64,000 bases of DNA. Origin: Geomonas azotofigens (lineage in GTDB: Bacteria; Desulfobacterota; Desulfuromonadia; Geobacterales; Geobacteraceae). Each line of letters starts with the position of its first letter. Within the stretch, counting starts at the first letter, position 1. The translations under genes were made by a program, and so were the position numbers. Below are positions 25,098 through 33,322 of this stretch, piece by piece. The stretch is taken from NCBI RefSeq assembly GCF_018919395.1, contig NZ_JAHLME010000002.1, forward strand, positions 784,182 to 848,181. The letters run 5' to 3'. The notes under the pieces were generated by a model, which was given only the letters and a program-made list of their open reading frames with translations, searched no databases and had not been told where the DNA came from.

Positions 25098-25768
25098 CTC
25101 CCTTCAGCCCCCCCCAAAAGAGCCGACAGCTTCGGGATCTCCCGGGCGTGCGCCAGCGCCAGCACCTCGTCCCCCGACTCCAAGACCAGGTTCCCGCGCG
25201 GCACGATCAGCCGCCCCCCCCGGATCACCGCGGCGATGACGCTCTCGGCGGGAAGGGCCAGCTCCATGATGGAGCGCCCGGCCGCGCCGGAGCGGGGATG
25301 CACCTTCACCTCCACCAGCGAGTACTCCCCCTTCCTGAGCTTCAAAAGGGTGATCATCTCCCCCAGCGACATCTCCTCGGCGATCAGGTGGGAGAGTATG
25401 TCCGCCTGGTTCAGCGCGACGTCCACGCCGAGCTTGGGGGTGAACAGCCAGAGGTGCTTCGGGTCGTTCACCCGCGCGATGACCCGGCGCACCCCGAACT
25501 CGGCGTGCGCGAGACTTGCCACCACCAGGTTCGCCTCGTCCGTCCCGGTGACCGCCGCCACCGCGTCCGCCTCGCGCACACCCGCCCGTTCCAGCACGCC
25601 CGGATCGCAGCCGCTCCCCTCCAGCACCCCCACCCCGTCCAACTCCCGGGACAGTTCCCGGCAGAGCTCGCGCCGCTCCTCCACCAGGAGCACCCGCATT
25701 CCCGCCCCGGACAGAAGCCGCGCCAGGTGCGCGCCGACCTTGCCACCGCCAACGATGATCACGAACAT
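25094..25768 (-). CDS. TrkA-type K+ uptake regulatory protein (RCK-N plus RCK-C)
   Basis: The 224-residue protein has an N-terminal NAD-binding Rossmann domain (MFVIIVGGGKVGAHLARLL, with acidic strand end VLLVEE) and, from about 140, an RCK-C domain (EVKVHPRSGAAGRSI, then VLALAHAREI). This is the one-unit layout of TrkA/KtrA subunits. It is the last gene of an operon with a second TrkA-like protein and a P-type ATPase; the start is 10 bases after the previous stop behind AAGGAGG. No TrkH/KtrB channel is in the window, so it either serves one elsewhere or regulates the pump. Confidence 0.87.
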   Translation of the reverse strand: MFVIIVGGGKVGAHLARLLSGAGMRVLLVEERRELCRELSRELDGVGVLEGSGCDPGVLERAGVREADAVAAVTGTDEANLVVASLAHAEFGVRRVIARVNDPKHLWLFTPKLGVDVALNQADILSHLIAEEMSLGEMITLLKLRKGEYSLVEVKVHPRSGAAGRSIMELALPAESVIAAVIRGGRLIVPRGNLVLESGDEVLALAHAREIPKLSALLGGAEGS

Positions 25769-25778
25769 GGCGCCCTCC

Positions 25779-26429
25779 TTATACCAGGCCGAGCAGGTGC
25801 TTCAGCCGGGCCGAAGACGAGGTGAGCAGGGCCAGGTGCACCTGGTCCCCGTGCTGGAACAGCGTCCCCGGCGTCGGGATGAGGGTCCGTCCCTGCCTGG
25901 TGACGGCGACCACCATGATCTCCCCCATCAGGGTGAGTTCCTGGACGCCGCGCCCGGCCAGAAGCGGCGGCAGCTCGACCTGCACCAGCTCCACCTCCCC
26001 CGCGCCCAGGCTGCGCACCTGCTCCACCGGCGAGTAGCACAAGAGCTCGATGATGCGCCCCACCCCCCAGGTCACGTGCGAGATGGTGGGGATCCCCAGG
26101 CGCCGGTAGGACTCGGCCTTGCCCGGGTCGTAGAGCCTCGCCACCACGCGGGGCACCCGGAACAGGAGCCTCGCCGCCCGCGCGCTCACCGCGTTCACCT
26201 CGTCGCTGGCGGTGAGCGCGGCCAGGGCGTCGGCGCTCTCGATCCCGGCGCGCAGCAGCGCCTCCCGGTCGAACCCCATGCCGACCACCCGGCTCCCGGC
26301 AAAGGAGGGGGGGAGCCGCTCGAAGGCGCCCTCGTCGCGGTCCACCACCGCCACCCGCATGCCGCGCCCGGCGAGCGCCTCGGCGAGCGCCGCCCCAAGC
26401 CTGCCGCACCCGATCACTATCACCTTCAT
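25779..26429 (-). CDS. Second TrkA-type NAD-binding regulatory protein
   Basis: The 216-residue protein has the same layout as its neighbour: Rossmann motif VIVIGCGRLGAALAEAL with acidic strand end VAVVDRDEG, and an RCK-C domain (about 135-216) containing GRGVQELTLMGEIMVVAV. The start codon overlaps the ATPase stop (ATGA), so translation is coupled. The two TrkA proteins are clearly different from each other, which suggests a heteromeric ring, or the two halves of a duplicated TrkA split into separate genes. Confidence 0.87.
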   Translation of the reverse strand: MKVIVIGCGRLGAALAEALAGRGMRVAVVDRDEGAFERLPPSFAGSRVVGMGFDREALLRAGIESADALAALTASDEVNAVSARAARLLFRVPRVVARLYDPGKAESYRRLGIPTISHVTWGVGRIIELLCYSPVEQVRSLGAGEVELVQVELPPLLAGRGVQELTLMGEIMVVAVTRQGRTLIPTPGTLFQHGDQVHLALLTSSSARLKHLLGLV

Positions 26430-29239
26430 GATGCACCTCCGGAACCCCGCTTCGCCTCCCGTCGCCGCAGCCACCACTTGCGCGCCTCCTCGGCGAGGAA
26501 CAGCAGCACGGGATAGCAGGCGATCACCCCCCAGAAACGCGGAGGCAGCGCCGCCACCTCGAAGAGGCGCTGCAGGGGGGGGAGATAGATCAGGGCGAGA
26601 CAGAAAACAAGCTGGAACGCGACGCCGGCCACGAGGAAGCGGTTGGCGAACAGCCCGATGCGCAGGACGGAGAGTCGCTCGCTGCGGCAGCACCAGGCGT
26701 TGCCCGCCTGGGCCCCGATCACGCCGGCGAAGAACATGGTGCTCGCCAGCACGTAAACGGCGCCGTCGGGGGAGGCGAGGCGCTCCTGGTAGGGGAGGAG
26801 ATCGGGACGCGGCAGGTGCAGCAGGTCGGTGTAACCGTAGCTTCGGTACAAAAGGAAAAAGCCCCCAAGGCACAAGAGCGCCATCAGCGTCCCGAGCCAG
26901 AGGAGAGCCCGGGAGAGCAGCGCCCAGTTCACCAGGCGCTCGTCGCGGGGGCGCGGCGGCCGTTCCATGATCCCCGGCTCCGGCGGCTCCGTGCCCAGGG
27001 CCAGCGCCGGCAGGATGTCGGCCCCGAGGTCGATGGCGAGCACCTGCATCACGGTCAGGGCCAGCGGCACGTTCAGGGTTATCTGCAGGATGAAGGGCCA
27101 GGCCTCCGTCATGTTGCTGGTGAAGATGTAGGTGACGAATTTCCGTATGTTGGCGTAGACGGCGCGCCCCTCCTCGATGGTGTTGACGATGGAGGCGAAG
27201 TTGTCGTCCAAAAGGATCATGTCGGCCGCCTCCTTGGCGACGTCCGTGCCGGCAAGCCCCATGGCGACGCCGATGTCCGCCCTCTTGAGGGCCGGCGCGT
27301 CGTTGACGCCGTCGCCGGTGACCGCCACGATCTCGCCCCGTTTTTGCAGCGCGCTCACCACCCGCAGCTTGTGCTCGGGGGAGACGCGGGCGAAGATCAC
27401 CTCCCCGGACAGGACCCGGTCCAGGGCCGGTTCATCCATGGCGTCGAGTTCCGCCCCGCTCACCACCAGGCAGGGGTCCGCCGGCCCGAGCACCCCGATG
27501 CGCCGGGCCACGCTCTCGGCGGTAAGGCCGTAGTCACCGGTCACCATCACCACCCTGATCCCGGCGCTGTGGCACTTGCGCACCGCGCTCGCCACCTCGG
27601 GACGGGGAGGATCGTTCATGGCCACCAGGCCGAGCAGGGTGAGCTCCCGCTCCACCTCCCCCGCCGTGTATGCCGGGATCTCCCGCGGCACCCTGCGCTC
27701 GGCGACCGCGAGCACGCGGTACCCCTGGCGCGCGTAGGCGTCCACCTGCCCGAGCACCTCGGCCACCAGGGGGGGATCCAGCGGCGACGTGCTCCCGTCC
27801 CGGGCGACCGCGCAGCAAAGGGCCACCACCTCGGCCGGCGCCCCCTTCACGAAGGCCGTCTCCCCCTCCCCCTCGCGGTGCACGCTGGTCATCCTCTTGC
27901 GCTCTGAATCGAAGGGGATTTCCCTCAGCCGGGGGAGGAGGGCCACCTGCGCCTCCGGGTCCACCCCCCCCTTGCGCGCGGCCACGAGGAGCGCCCCCTC
28001 GGTCGGGTCGCCGATGATGCGCCACGGCTCCCCATCCCCCTGGGGTTGGACGAGCCGGGCGTCGTTGCACAGAGCCGCCGCGGTGAGTAACCGTGCCAGG
28101 GTGGCCGAGGCGTTGCCCCCCCCGATGGTCCCGGTCGGGGCGTACCCCACCCCGGAGACCTCCCGCGCGGCGCCGTCAACCCAGACCTCGCGCACCGTCA
28201 TCTCGTTCTGGGTCAGGGTCCCGGTCTTGTCAGTGCAGATCACGGTGCAGCAGCCAAGGGCCTCCACCGAGGACAGTTTTTTGACCAGGGCGTTTTGCTT
28301 CGCCATGCGCTGCACCGCCATGGCCAGGGACAGGGAGACCGTCGGGAGCAGCCCTTCCGGCACGAACGCGACCACCATGCCGACGGCGAAGATGAAGCCA
28401 ACGTGCGGCTCGCGCCCCAGCACCCCCACCGAAAGCACCAAAAAGAGCGTCCCGATCGCCAGCGCCAGCGCGGTCACCACCCGGGTCATCCGGTCTATCT
28501 CGATCTGCAGCGGCGACGGGGTCTCCGGGGTTGCCGTGGTGAGGTGGGCGATGCGGCCGAACTCGGTGCGCATCCCGGTGGCGCAGACGACCGCGCTGCC
28601 GGTCCCGGCGACCGCTGAGGTACCGGCGAAGATGAGGTTGGGGAGTTCCGTGCGGGAAAGGGGCTGCCCGGGGAGCGGGTCGGCGCTCTTGCGCGCGGGA
28701 TGCGCCTCGCCCGAGAGCGTGGACTGGTCCACGCGCAGGTCCCACTCCTCGATGACCCGCGCGTCGGCCGAGATGCGATCCCCGGGGCTCACCCGGACCA
28801 GGTCGCCGGGCACCAGCTCTCGCGCCGGCACCTGCCGTTCGACCCCGTCCCGCAGGACCGTCGCCTGGGCCGGCAAAAGCCGCTGCAGCGCCGCGACCGC
28901 CTGCTCGGCGCGGAACTCCTGCCAGAAGGAAAAAACGGCGTTGATGAAGACGACGGCCCAGATGGCGATGGCGAGCTGTGGCATGCCGCCCAGCCAGGCC
29001 ATGGCGCCGCCACCCCAAAGCAGCAGCGCCATGGGGTGGCTGAAGTCGGCCAACAGTTTGCGGTAGAGGGGTTTCCCCGCGGCGGCGCGGATGGTGTTGG
29101 GGCCGTCGCGCTCGAGCCGGGCGGCGGCCTCCGCGGAGGAGAGCCCGGCGGCGGAGGTCCCAAGCGCAGCCAGTACGTCCGGCACCGGGAGTTCGTGCCA
29201 GGGGTGGTCATCGTGCTGCTGGTTTAGGGTACCGTTCAT
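26426..29239 (-). CDS. P-type cation ATPase, Na,K-ATPase-like (type II)
   Basis: The roughly 937-residue pump has the N-terminal cation ATPase domain, actuator motif S-G-E (in DQSTLSGEAHP) in place of the usual TGE, M4 PEGLLPTVSLSLA, phosphorylated Asp in CTDKTGTLTQNE (about 337 from this start), and hinge GDGVNDAPALK. The M5-M6 region ends IDLGADILPALALGTEPPE. The M4 PEGLL and M6 IDLG-D patterns match Na,K/H,K-ATPase alpha subunits (type IIC) more than SERCA. No beta subunit is present. I take ATG 29239 (GGGG upstream) rather than GTG two codons earlier. It is the first gene of an operon with two TrkA proteins, which suggests K+/Na+ homeostasis. Confidence 0.9.
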   Translation of the reverse strand: MNGTLNQQHDDHPWHELPVPDVLAALGTSAAGLSSAEAAARLERDGPNTIRAAAGKPLYRKLLADFSHPMALLLWGGGAMAWLGGMPQLAIAIWAVVFINAVFSFWQEFRAEQAVAALQRLLPAQATVLRDGVERQVPARELVPGDLVRVSPGDRISADARVIEEWDLRVDQSTLSGEAHPARKSADPLPGQPLSRTELPNLIFAGTSAVAGTGSAVVCATGMRTEFGRIAHLTTATPETPSPLQIEIDRMTRVVTALALAIGTLFLVLSVGVLGREPHVGFIFAVGMVVAFVPEGLLPTVSLSLAMAVQRMAKQNALVKKLSSVEALGCCTVICTDKTGTLTQNEMTVREVWVDGAAREVSGVGYAPTGTIGGGNASATLARLLTAAALCNDARLVQPQGDGEPWRIIGDPTEGALLVAARKGGVDPEAQVALLPRLREIPFDSERKRMTSVHREGEGETAFVKGAPAEVVALCCAVARDGSTSPLDPPLVAEVLGQVDAYARQGYRVLAVAERRVPREIPAYTAGEVERELTLLGLVAMNDPPRPEVASAVRKCHSAGIRVVMVTGDYGLTAESVARRIGVLGPADPCLVVSGAELDAMDEPALDRVLSGEVIFARVSPEHKLRVVSALQKRGEIVAVTGDGVNDAPALKRADIGVAMGLAGTDVAKEAADMILLDDNFASIVNTIEEGRAVYANIRKFVTYIFTSNMTEAWPFILQITLNVPLALTVMQVLAIDLGADILPALALGTEPPEPGIMERPPRPRDERLVNWALLSRALLWLGTLMALLCLGGFFLLYRSYGYTDLLHLPRPDLLPYQERLASPDGAVYVLASTMFFAGVIGAQAGNAWCCRSERLSVLRIGLFANRFLVAGVAFQLVFCLALIYLPPLQRLFEVAALPPRFWGVIACYPVLLFLAEEARKWWLRRREAKRGSGGAS

Positions 29240-29462
29240 GGTCACGCCCCGGCCACCGCGGTTGGCGGGCCGAGATCACAAGGACATGTCACCGAAAAGC
29301 CGACGCTTCAACTGTAATAGCAATTAGAAGGGAGTCAAACCCGGACTCATGTGAAAAGGCCTCCGGAAGCGGCAGGGGGAAGCTCCGGCCCGGGCGGATT
29401 CCGGCCCAGGCCCGCCCCGGGCCTCGCCATCTCACATGAGCCTCGGCGCCGCGCAGTAAAAT

Positions 29463-29492
29463 TTGTGATTTTTAATTTCACTCGGTTATACT
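29463..29492 (+). promoter_or_regulatory. Possible sigma-70 promoter for the GH15 gene
   Basis: TTGTGA (29463-29468), 18 bases, then TATACT (29487-29492), in the only AT-rich part of the intergenic region. It lies about 50 bases before the start codon. The remainder of 29240-29462 is GC-rich with no gene. Confidence 0.5.
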
Positions 29493-29544
29493 GCACCAAT
29501 GTGTCCGCGGCAGCCGGGGCGCACATGAGGGACCAGGGGGGGCG

Positions 29545-32154
29545 ATGAGCAACGGCATCAGTGATTACGGCATAATCGGCAACCTGCAGTCGGTGGCGCT
29601 GGTGGGGCGCGACGGCGCCATCGACTGGCTCTGCCTGCCGCACATCGATTCCCCGAGCGTCTTCGCGGCGCTCCTGGACCGGGACCGGGGCGGCACCTTC
29701 TCCATCACCCCTGAAGGGGAATGGGATTCCACCCACTCCTATCTCGATGACAGCAACGTCCTCACCGCGCGCTTCCGCACAGGAAGCGGCAGCTGCACCC
29801 TCACCGACTTCCTCACCCTCCCCCAGCCCGAGGGGGAGGACGGACTGCGCGACTTCGTGCTGCTGCGCCTGATCAAGGTCGACAGCGGCCGCATCAGGCT
29901 CCGGGTCCGGTTCTCCCCCAGGTTCGACTACGGCCGCGTCACGCCGGAACTGGTGCCCTATCCCGGACGCGGCGTGGTGGCCCGCGGCGGCGACACCGGC
30001 GTCACCCTCTCCTGCACCGGCGAGCTCTCGGTCAAAGGGGGCGATGCCGAGGGGATCTGGGACCTGGGCCAGGGTGACCGGGCGGTGCTCCGGCTGCACT
30101 TCGGGACGAGCGAGCCCGATCCGGTTTCCGAAGGGAGGGCCGAGCACCTCCTGGTGGAGACCCTCGCCTTCTGGCGCGACTGGCTGCACAAAAGCGGCAC
30201 CGGCTTTTTCAACGAGCTCGGTCCGCACCGGGTCCCGGTGATCCGCTCCCTCCTGGTGCTGAAACTGCTCTGCTTCGAGCCGCAGGGGACCATGGCCGCG
30301 GCGGCCACCACGTCGCTCCCCGAGGAGATCGGCGGGATGCGCAACTGGGACTACCGCTACTCCTGGGTGCGCGACACCGCCATGGCGCTCACCGCGCTTT
30401 TCGAGGTGGGTCACTTCGACGAGGTGCAGAGTTACCTTGGGTGGCTGGAGGAGGTGATCCTGAAGAGCAGGAGAAACGAGCTGCAGGTGATGTACCGCAT
30501 GGACGGTACCGGCAGGCTGGAAGAATACGAGCTGCCGCACCTGCAGGGGTACCGCGGCTCCGCGCCGGTGCGCATCGGCAACCAGGCCTCCTCCCAGAAG
30601 CAGTTCAGCATCTACGGCCATGTCCTGATCGCGGCCCACCTGGCGCTGAGCCGCGACCGCGGCAGCGCCCCCGAGATGTGGCAGGGGCTTAGCCTCATGT
30701 GCGACTTCGCGCGGGACCACTGGCGCGAGGCCGACTGGAGCATCTGGGAGATACGGGGCGAGCCCAGGCACTACGTCCACTCCAAGTCCATGTGCTGGGT
30801 GACCCTGGACCGCGGTCTGCGCATCGCCCGGCACCTCGGGCTTCCCCCCGGCGAGGGGTGGGAGGGGGCGCGCGGCGAGATCGAGAGCGAGGTGCTGTCG
30901 CGCGGCTGGAGCGCCACCCGGCAGGCCTTCACCATGTGCTACGACAGCGACACCCTGGACGGCAGCGCGCTGCTCATGTCCATCAGCGACTTCATCCCCT
31001 ACGACGATCCCCGCATGCTCGCGACGGTGGAAGCGTTGCGCATGGACCTCGCCGAGGACGGCTTTCTCTACCGCTACCGCGCCGACGACGGTCTCCCCGG
31101 GCGCGACGGCACCTTCCTCGCCTGCACGCTGTGGCTCATCACCAACCTGGCCAAGCAGGGGGAGATCGAGGAGGCGGACCTCCTCTTGGGGCGGGTCAAC
31201 CAGGTGGGGGGGCACCTCCATCTCCTGGCGGAGGAGTACGACCCGCTGTGGCGGGAACAGCTGGGGAACTTCCCGCAGGCGTTCAGCCACGAGGCCTACA
31301 TCGTGGCGGCCACCTCGCTCGCCAACGCCAAGGCCGACGAGCGGCGCAGGCCCGAGCGCCCGGAACTGTTCATCCCCGGGGCGCCGCACCCGGCGGCGGC
31401 CGCCACCCCGGAGGAGCTGGCCGACCTGCTGGCCGAGGTGGCCCGCGATCACGCCCAGGAGGGTCACCCCGACTACAGCGGGCTCGCCGCGGCCGGGATG
31501 CGGCAGAAACTCGCCGAGGCACTGTCATCGCTGGCCGCCTTCGACCTGGAAGGGGTGCGCGAGATCCCCGGGCAGACGAGCTTCTGGTGCAACCTGCACG
31601 CCCTGGTGGTGATCCACGCCGTGCTCGCGCTCGAACCGCGGGTGTCGGTGAAGGAGGTCCCCAAGTTCTACCGCAAGGCGGGGTGCCGCATCGGCCGGGA
31701 GGAGTTCAGCGCAGAGGCGATCCTGCACGGCGTCCTGCGCGGCAACCGCCCGGCGCCGGGATGGCTCCTCCCCCCCTTCCCCCCCGGCGACCCGCGCCTG
31801 CGCCGCTCCATCCGCCCCAGCGACCCGCGGGTCCTGTTCGCGGTCCACACCGCCACCGCCTCGTCCCCGCCGATCACCGTCCTCACTCCGGCGACCCTGG
31901 AGGCGGAGCTCTCGTCGGCGCTGCGGCGCTATCTCGGGCGGGAGGCGCGGCTGGACCTGGCGGAGAGGAAACTGGTGCTGCCGCGCATCTTCAAGTGGTT
32001 CGACGATCCGGGGAGGACGGCCCACGACGTGGCGGTATTCGTCGCCGGCTACACCGATGCCGACACCGCCCGAGAGATCAGGGAACATCCGGAATCGTTC
32101 CACATCGAGTACGCGGAGTACGACTGGCGGCTCGCGGCGCCGCGGCGGCGCTGA
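29545..32154 (+). CDS. GH15-family glycosidase fused to a C-terminal DUF547 domain
   Basis: The 869-residue protein starts at ATG 29545 behind GGGGGG. Its first 600 residues or so are a GH15 glucoamylase/trehalase-type enzyme: SDYGIIGNLQSVALVGRDG and IDWLCLP at the N-terminal sandwich, then GMRNWDYRYSWVRDTA in the catalytic barrel and LAEEYDPLWREQLGNFPQAF near the general base. From about 625 the sequence turns into a DUF547 domain: WCNLHALVVIHAVL, GCRIGREEFSAEAILHGVLR, DPRVLFAVHTATASSPPI and LPRIFKWFDD. GH15 proteins of this type are normally about 600 residues. It has no signal peptide, so it acts in the cytoplasm, probably on trehalose or an alpha-glucan. It leads a run with two metabolic genes. 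Confidence 0.88.
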   Translation: MSNGISDYGIIGNLQSVALVGRDGAIDWLCLPHIDSPSVFAALLDRDRGGTFSITPEGEWDSTHSYLDDSNVLTARFRTGSGSCTLTDFLTLPQPEGEDGLRDFVLLRLIKVDSGRIRLRVRFSPRFDYGRVTPELVPYPGRGVVARGGDTGVTLSCTGELSVKGGDAEGIWDLGQGDRAVLRLHFGTSEPDPVSEGRAEHLLVETLAFWRDWLHKSGTGFFNELGPHRVPVIRSLLVLKLLCFEPQGTMAAAATTSLPEEIGGMRNWDYRYSWVRDTAMALTALFEVGHFDEVQSYLGWLEEVILKSRRNELQVMYRMDGTGRLEEYELPHLQGYRGSAPVRIGNQASSQKQFSIYGHVLIAAHLALSRDRGSAPEMWQGLSLMCDFARDHWREADWSIWEIRGEPRHYVHSKSMCWVTLDRGLRIARHLGLPPGEGWEGARGEIESEVLSRGWSATRQAFTMCYDSDTLDGSALLMSISDFIPYDDPRMLATVEALRMDLAEDGFLYRYRADDGLPGRDGTFLACTLWLITNLAKQGEIEEADLLLGRVNQVGGHLHLLAEEYDPLWREQLGNFPQAFSHEAYIVAATSLANAKADERRRPERPELFIPGAPHPAAAATPEELADLLAEVARDHAQEGHPDYSGLAAAGMRQKLAEALSSLAAFDLEGVREIPGQTSFWCNLHALVVIHAVLALEPRVSVKEVPKFYRKAGCRIGREEFSAEAILHGVLRGNRPAPGWLLPPFPPGDPRLRRSIRPSDPRVLFAVHTATASSPPITVLTPATLEAELSSALRRYLGREARLDLAERKLVLPRIFKWFDDPGRTAHDVAVFVAGYTDADTAREIREHPESFHIEYAEYDWRLAAPRRR

Positions 32155-32214
32155 GAGCGAAGTGCGTTTGCGGCGGCGCCGGTTGCAAACGGCCTTGCCG
32201 CGGGAGGAACCGGC

Positions 32215-33303
32215 ATGAAACAGGGCATCGTGGAACGGGTCGAGGTCAACTGCTACCGCATCCCCACCGAGGAGCGCGAGTCCGACGGGACCTACCGCTG
32301 GGAGGACACGGTCATGGTCGCGGTGCACCTTTTCTGCGGCGGCGAGAAGGGGTTCGGCTACAGTTACGCCTCACCCGCCGCGGCGACCTTGATCGAGGAC
32401 AAGCTGGGCGACCTGCTGCGCGGGCGCAACGCGCTGGACATCGCCGGCTGCTGGGTCGTCCTGACCGGAGCCCTGCGCAACCTGGGCGAAGACGGCATCG
32501 GCATGCTGGCGGTCTCGGCGTTGGACGCCGCCCTGTGGGACCTGAAGGCACGGCTGCTCGGGGTGCCGCTGGTCGCCCTTTTGGGCGAGGCGCGCGAACG
32601 GGTCCCGGTCTACGGCAGCGGCGGCTTCACCTCGTATCCGGTGGACAAGCTGCAGCGGCAGCTCTCGGGCTGGGTCGGCCAGGGGATCGGCCGGGTCAAG
32701 ATGAAGGTGGGGCGCGACGCCAAGGCGGACCCGGAAAGGGTCAGGGCGGCCCGGCAGGCGATCGGGGCCGAAGCCGAGCTCATGGTGGACGCCAACGGCG
32801 GCTATGCCCGCAAGCAGGCGCTCGCCCTGGCCGCTGAGTTCGCCGCGCAGGGGGTCACCTGGTTCGAGGAGCCGGTGCCGCACCAGGACCGGGAGGGGCT
32901 GCGCCTGCTGCGCGACCTGGCACCTGAGGGGATGGAGATCTCCTCGGGCGAGTACGGCTTCAACCTGCGCTACTTCCTGGACCTTTTGCGGGACGGCTGC
33001 GTCGACGTGCTCCAGGCCGACGCCACACGCTGCGGGATCACCGGGTTCATGCAGGCCGCGGCCCTGTGCGGCGCCTGGGGCCTCCCCATGTCGTCCCACT
33101 GTGCCCCCGCGCTGCACCTGCACCTGTGCTGCGCCGCGGCGCCCGTCCGCCACCTGGAATACTTCCACGACCACGTCCGCATCGAGCGCATGCTTTTGGA
33201 CGGGGTCATCGAGCCGTGGCACGGCACCCTTGCGCCCGACCTGGAGCGCCCCGGGCACGGCCTCGCGCTCAGGGTGGCCGAGGCCCGGAGGTTCCAGATC
33301 TGA
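32215..33303 (+). CDS. Mandelate racemase / muconate lactonizing enzyme-type enolase-superfamily protein
   Basis: The 362-residue protein has the capping domain and a (beta/alpha)7 barrel. Catalytic elements visible are K-M-K-V-G (the KxK base), the metal ligands Asp in ELMVDANGGY, Glu in TWFEEPVPH and Glu in ISSGEYGFN, and a His in MSSHCAPALHLHL at the end of the barrel. This ligand set suits acid-sugar dehydratases or racemases of the MR group. It lies 60 bases after the GH15 gene and 19 bases before the FAD/Fe-S dehydrogenase, so the three probably form one operon handling a sugar acid or hydroxy acid. The exact substrate is unknown. Confidence 0.88.
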   Translation: MKQGIVERVEVNCYRIPTEERESDGTYRWEDTVMVAVHLFCGGEKGFGYSYASPAAATLIEDKLGDLLRGRNALDIAGCWVVLTGALRNLGEDGIGMLAVSALDAALWDLKARLLGVPLVALLGEARERVPVYGSGGFTSYPVDKLQRQLSGWVGQGIGRVKMKVGRDAKADPERVRAARQAIGAEAELMVDANGGYARKQALALAAEFAAQGVTWFEEPVPHQDREGLRLLRDLAPEGMEISSGEYGFNLRYFLDLLRDGCVDVLQADATRCGITGFMQAAALCGAWGLPMSSHCAPALHLHLCCAAAPVRHLEYFHDHVRIERMLLDGVIEPWHGTLAPDLERPGHGLALRVAEARRFQI

Positions 33304-33322
33304 CCGCCACAGAGGAGGAGCG

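Noticed and set aside
29347-31467. A 706-codon minus-strand frame opposite the GH15 gene
   Set aside because: Composition is that of an antisense shadow, and GH15 motifs on the plus strand are unambiguous.
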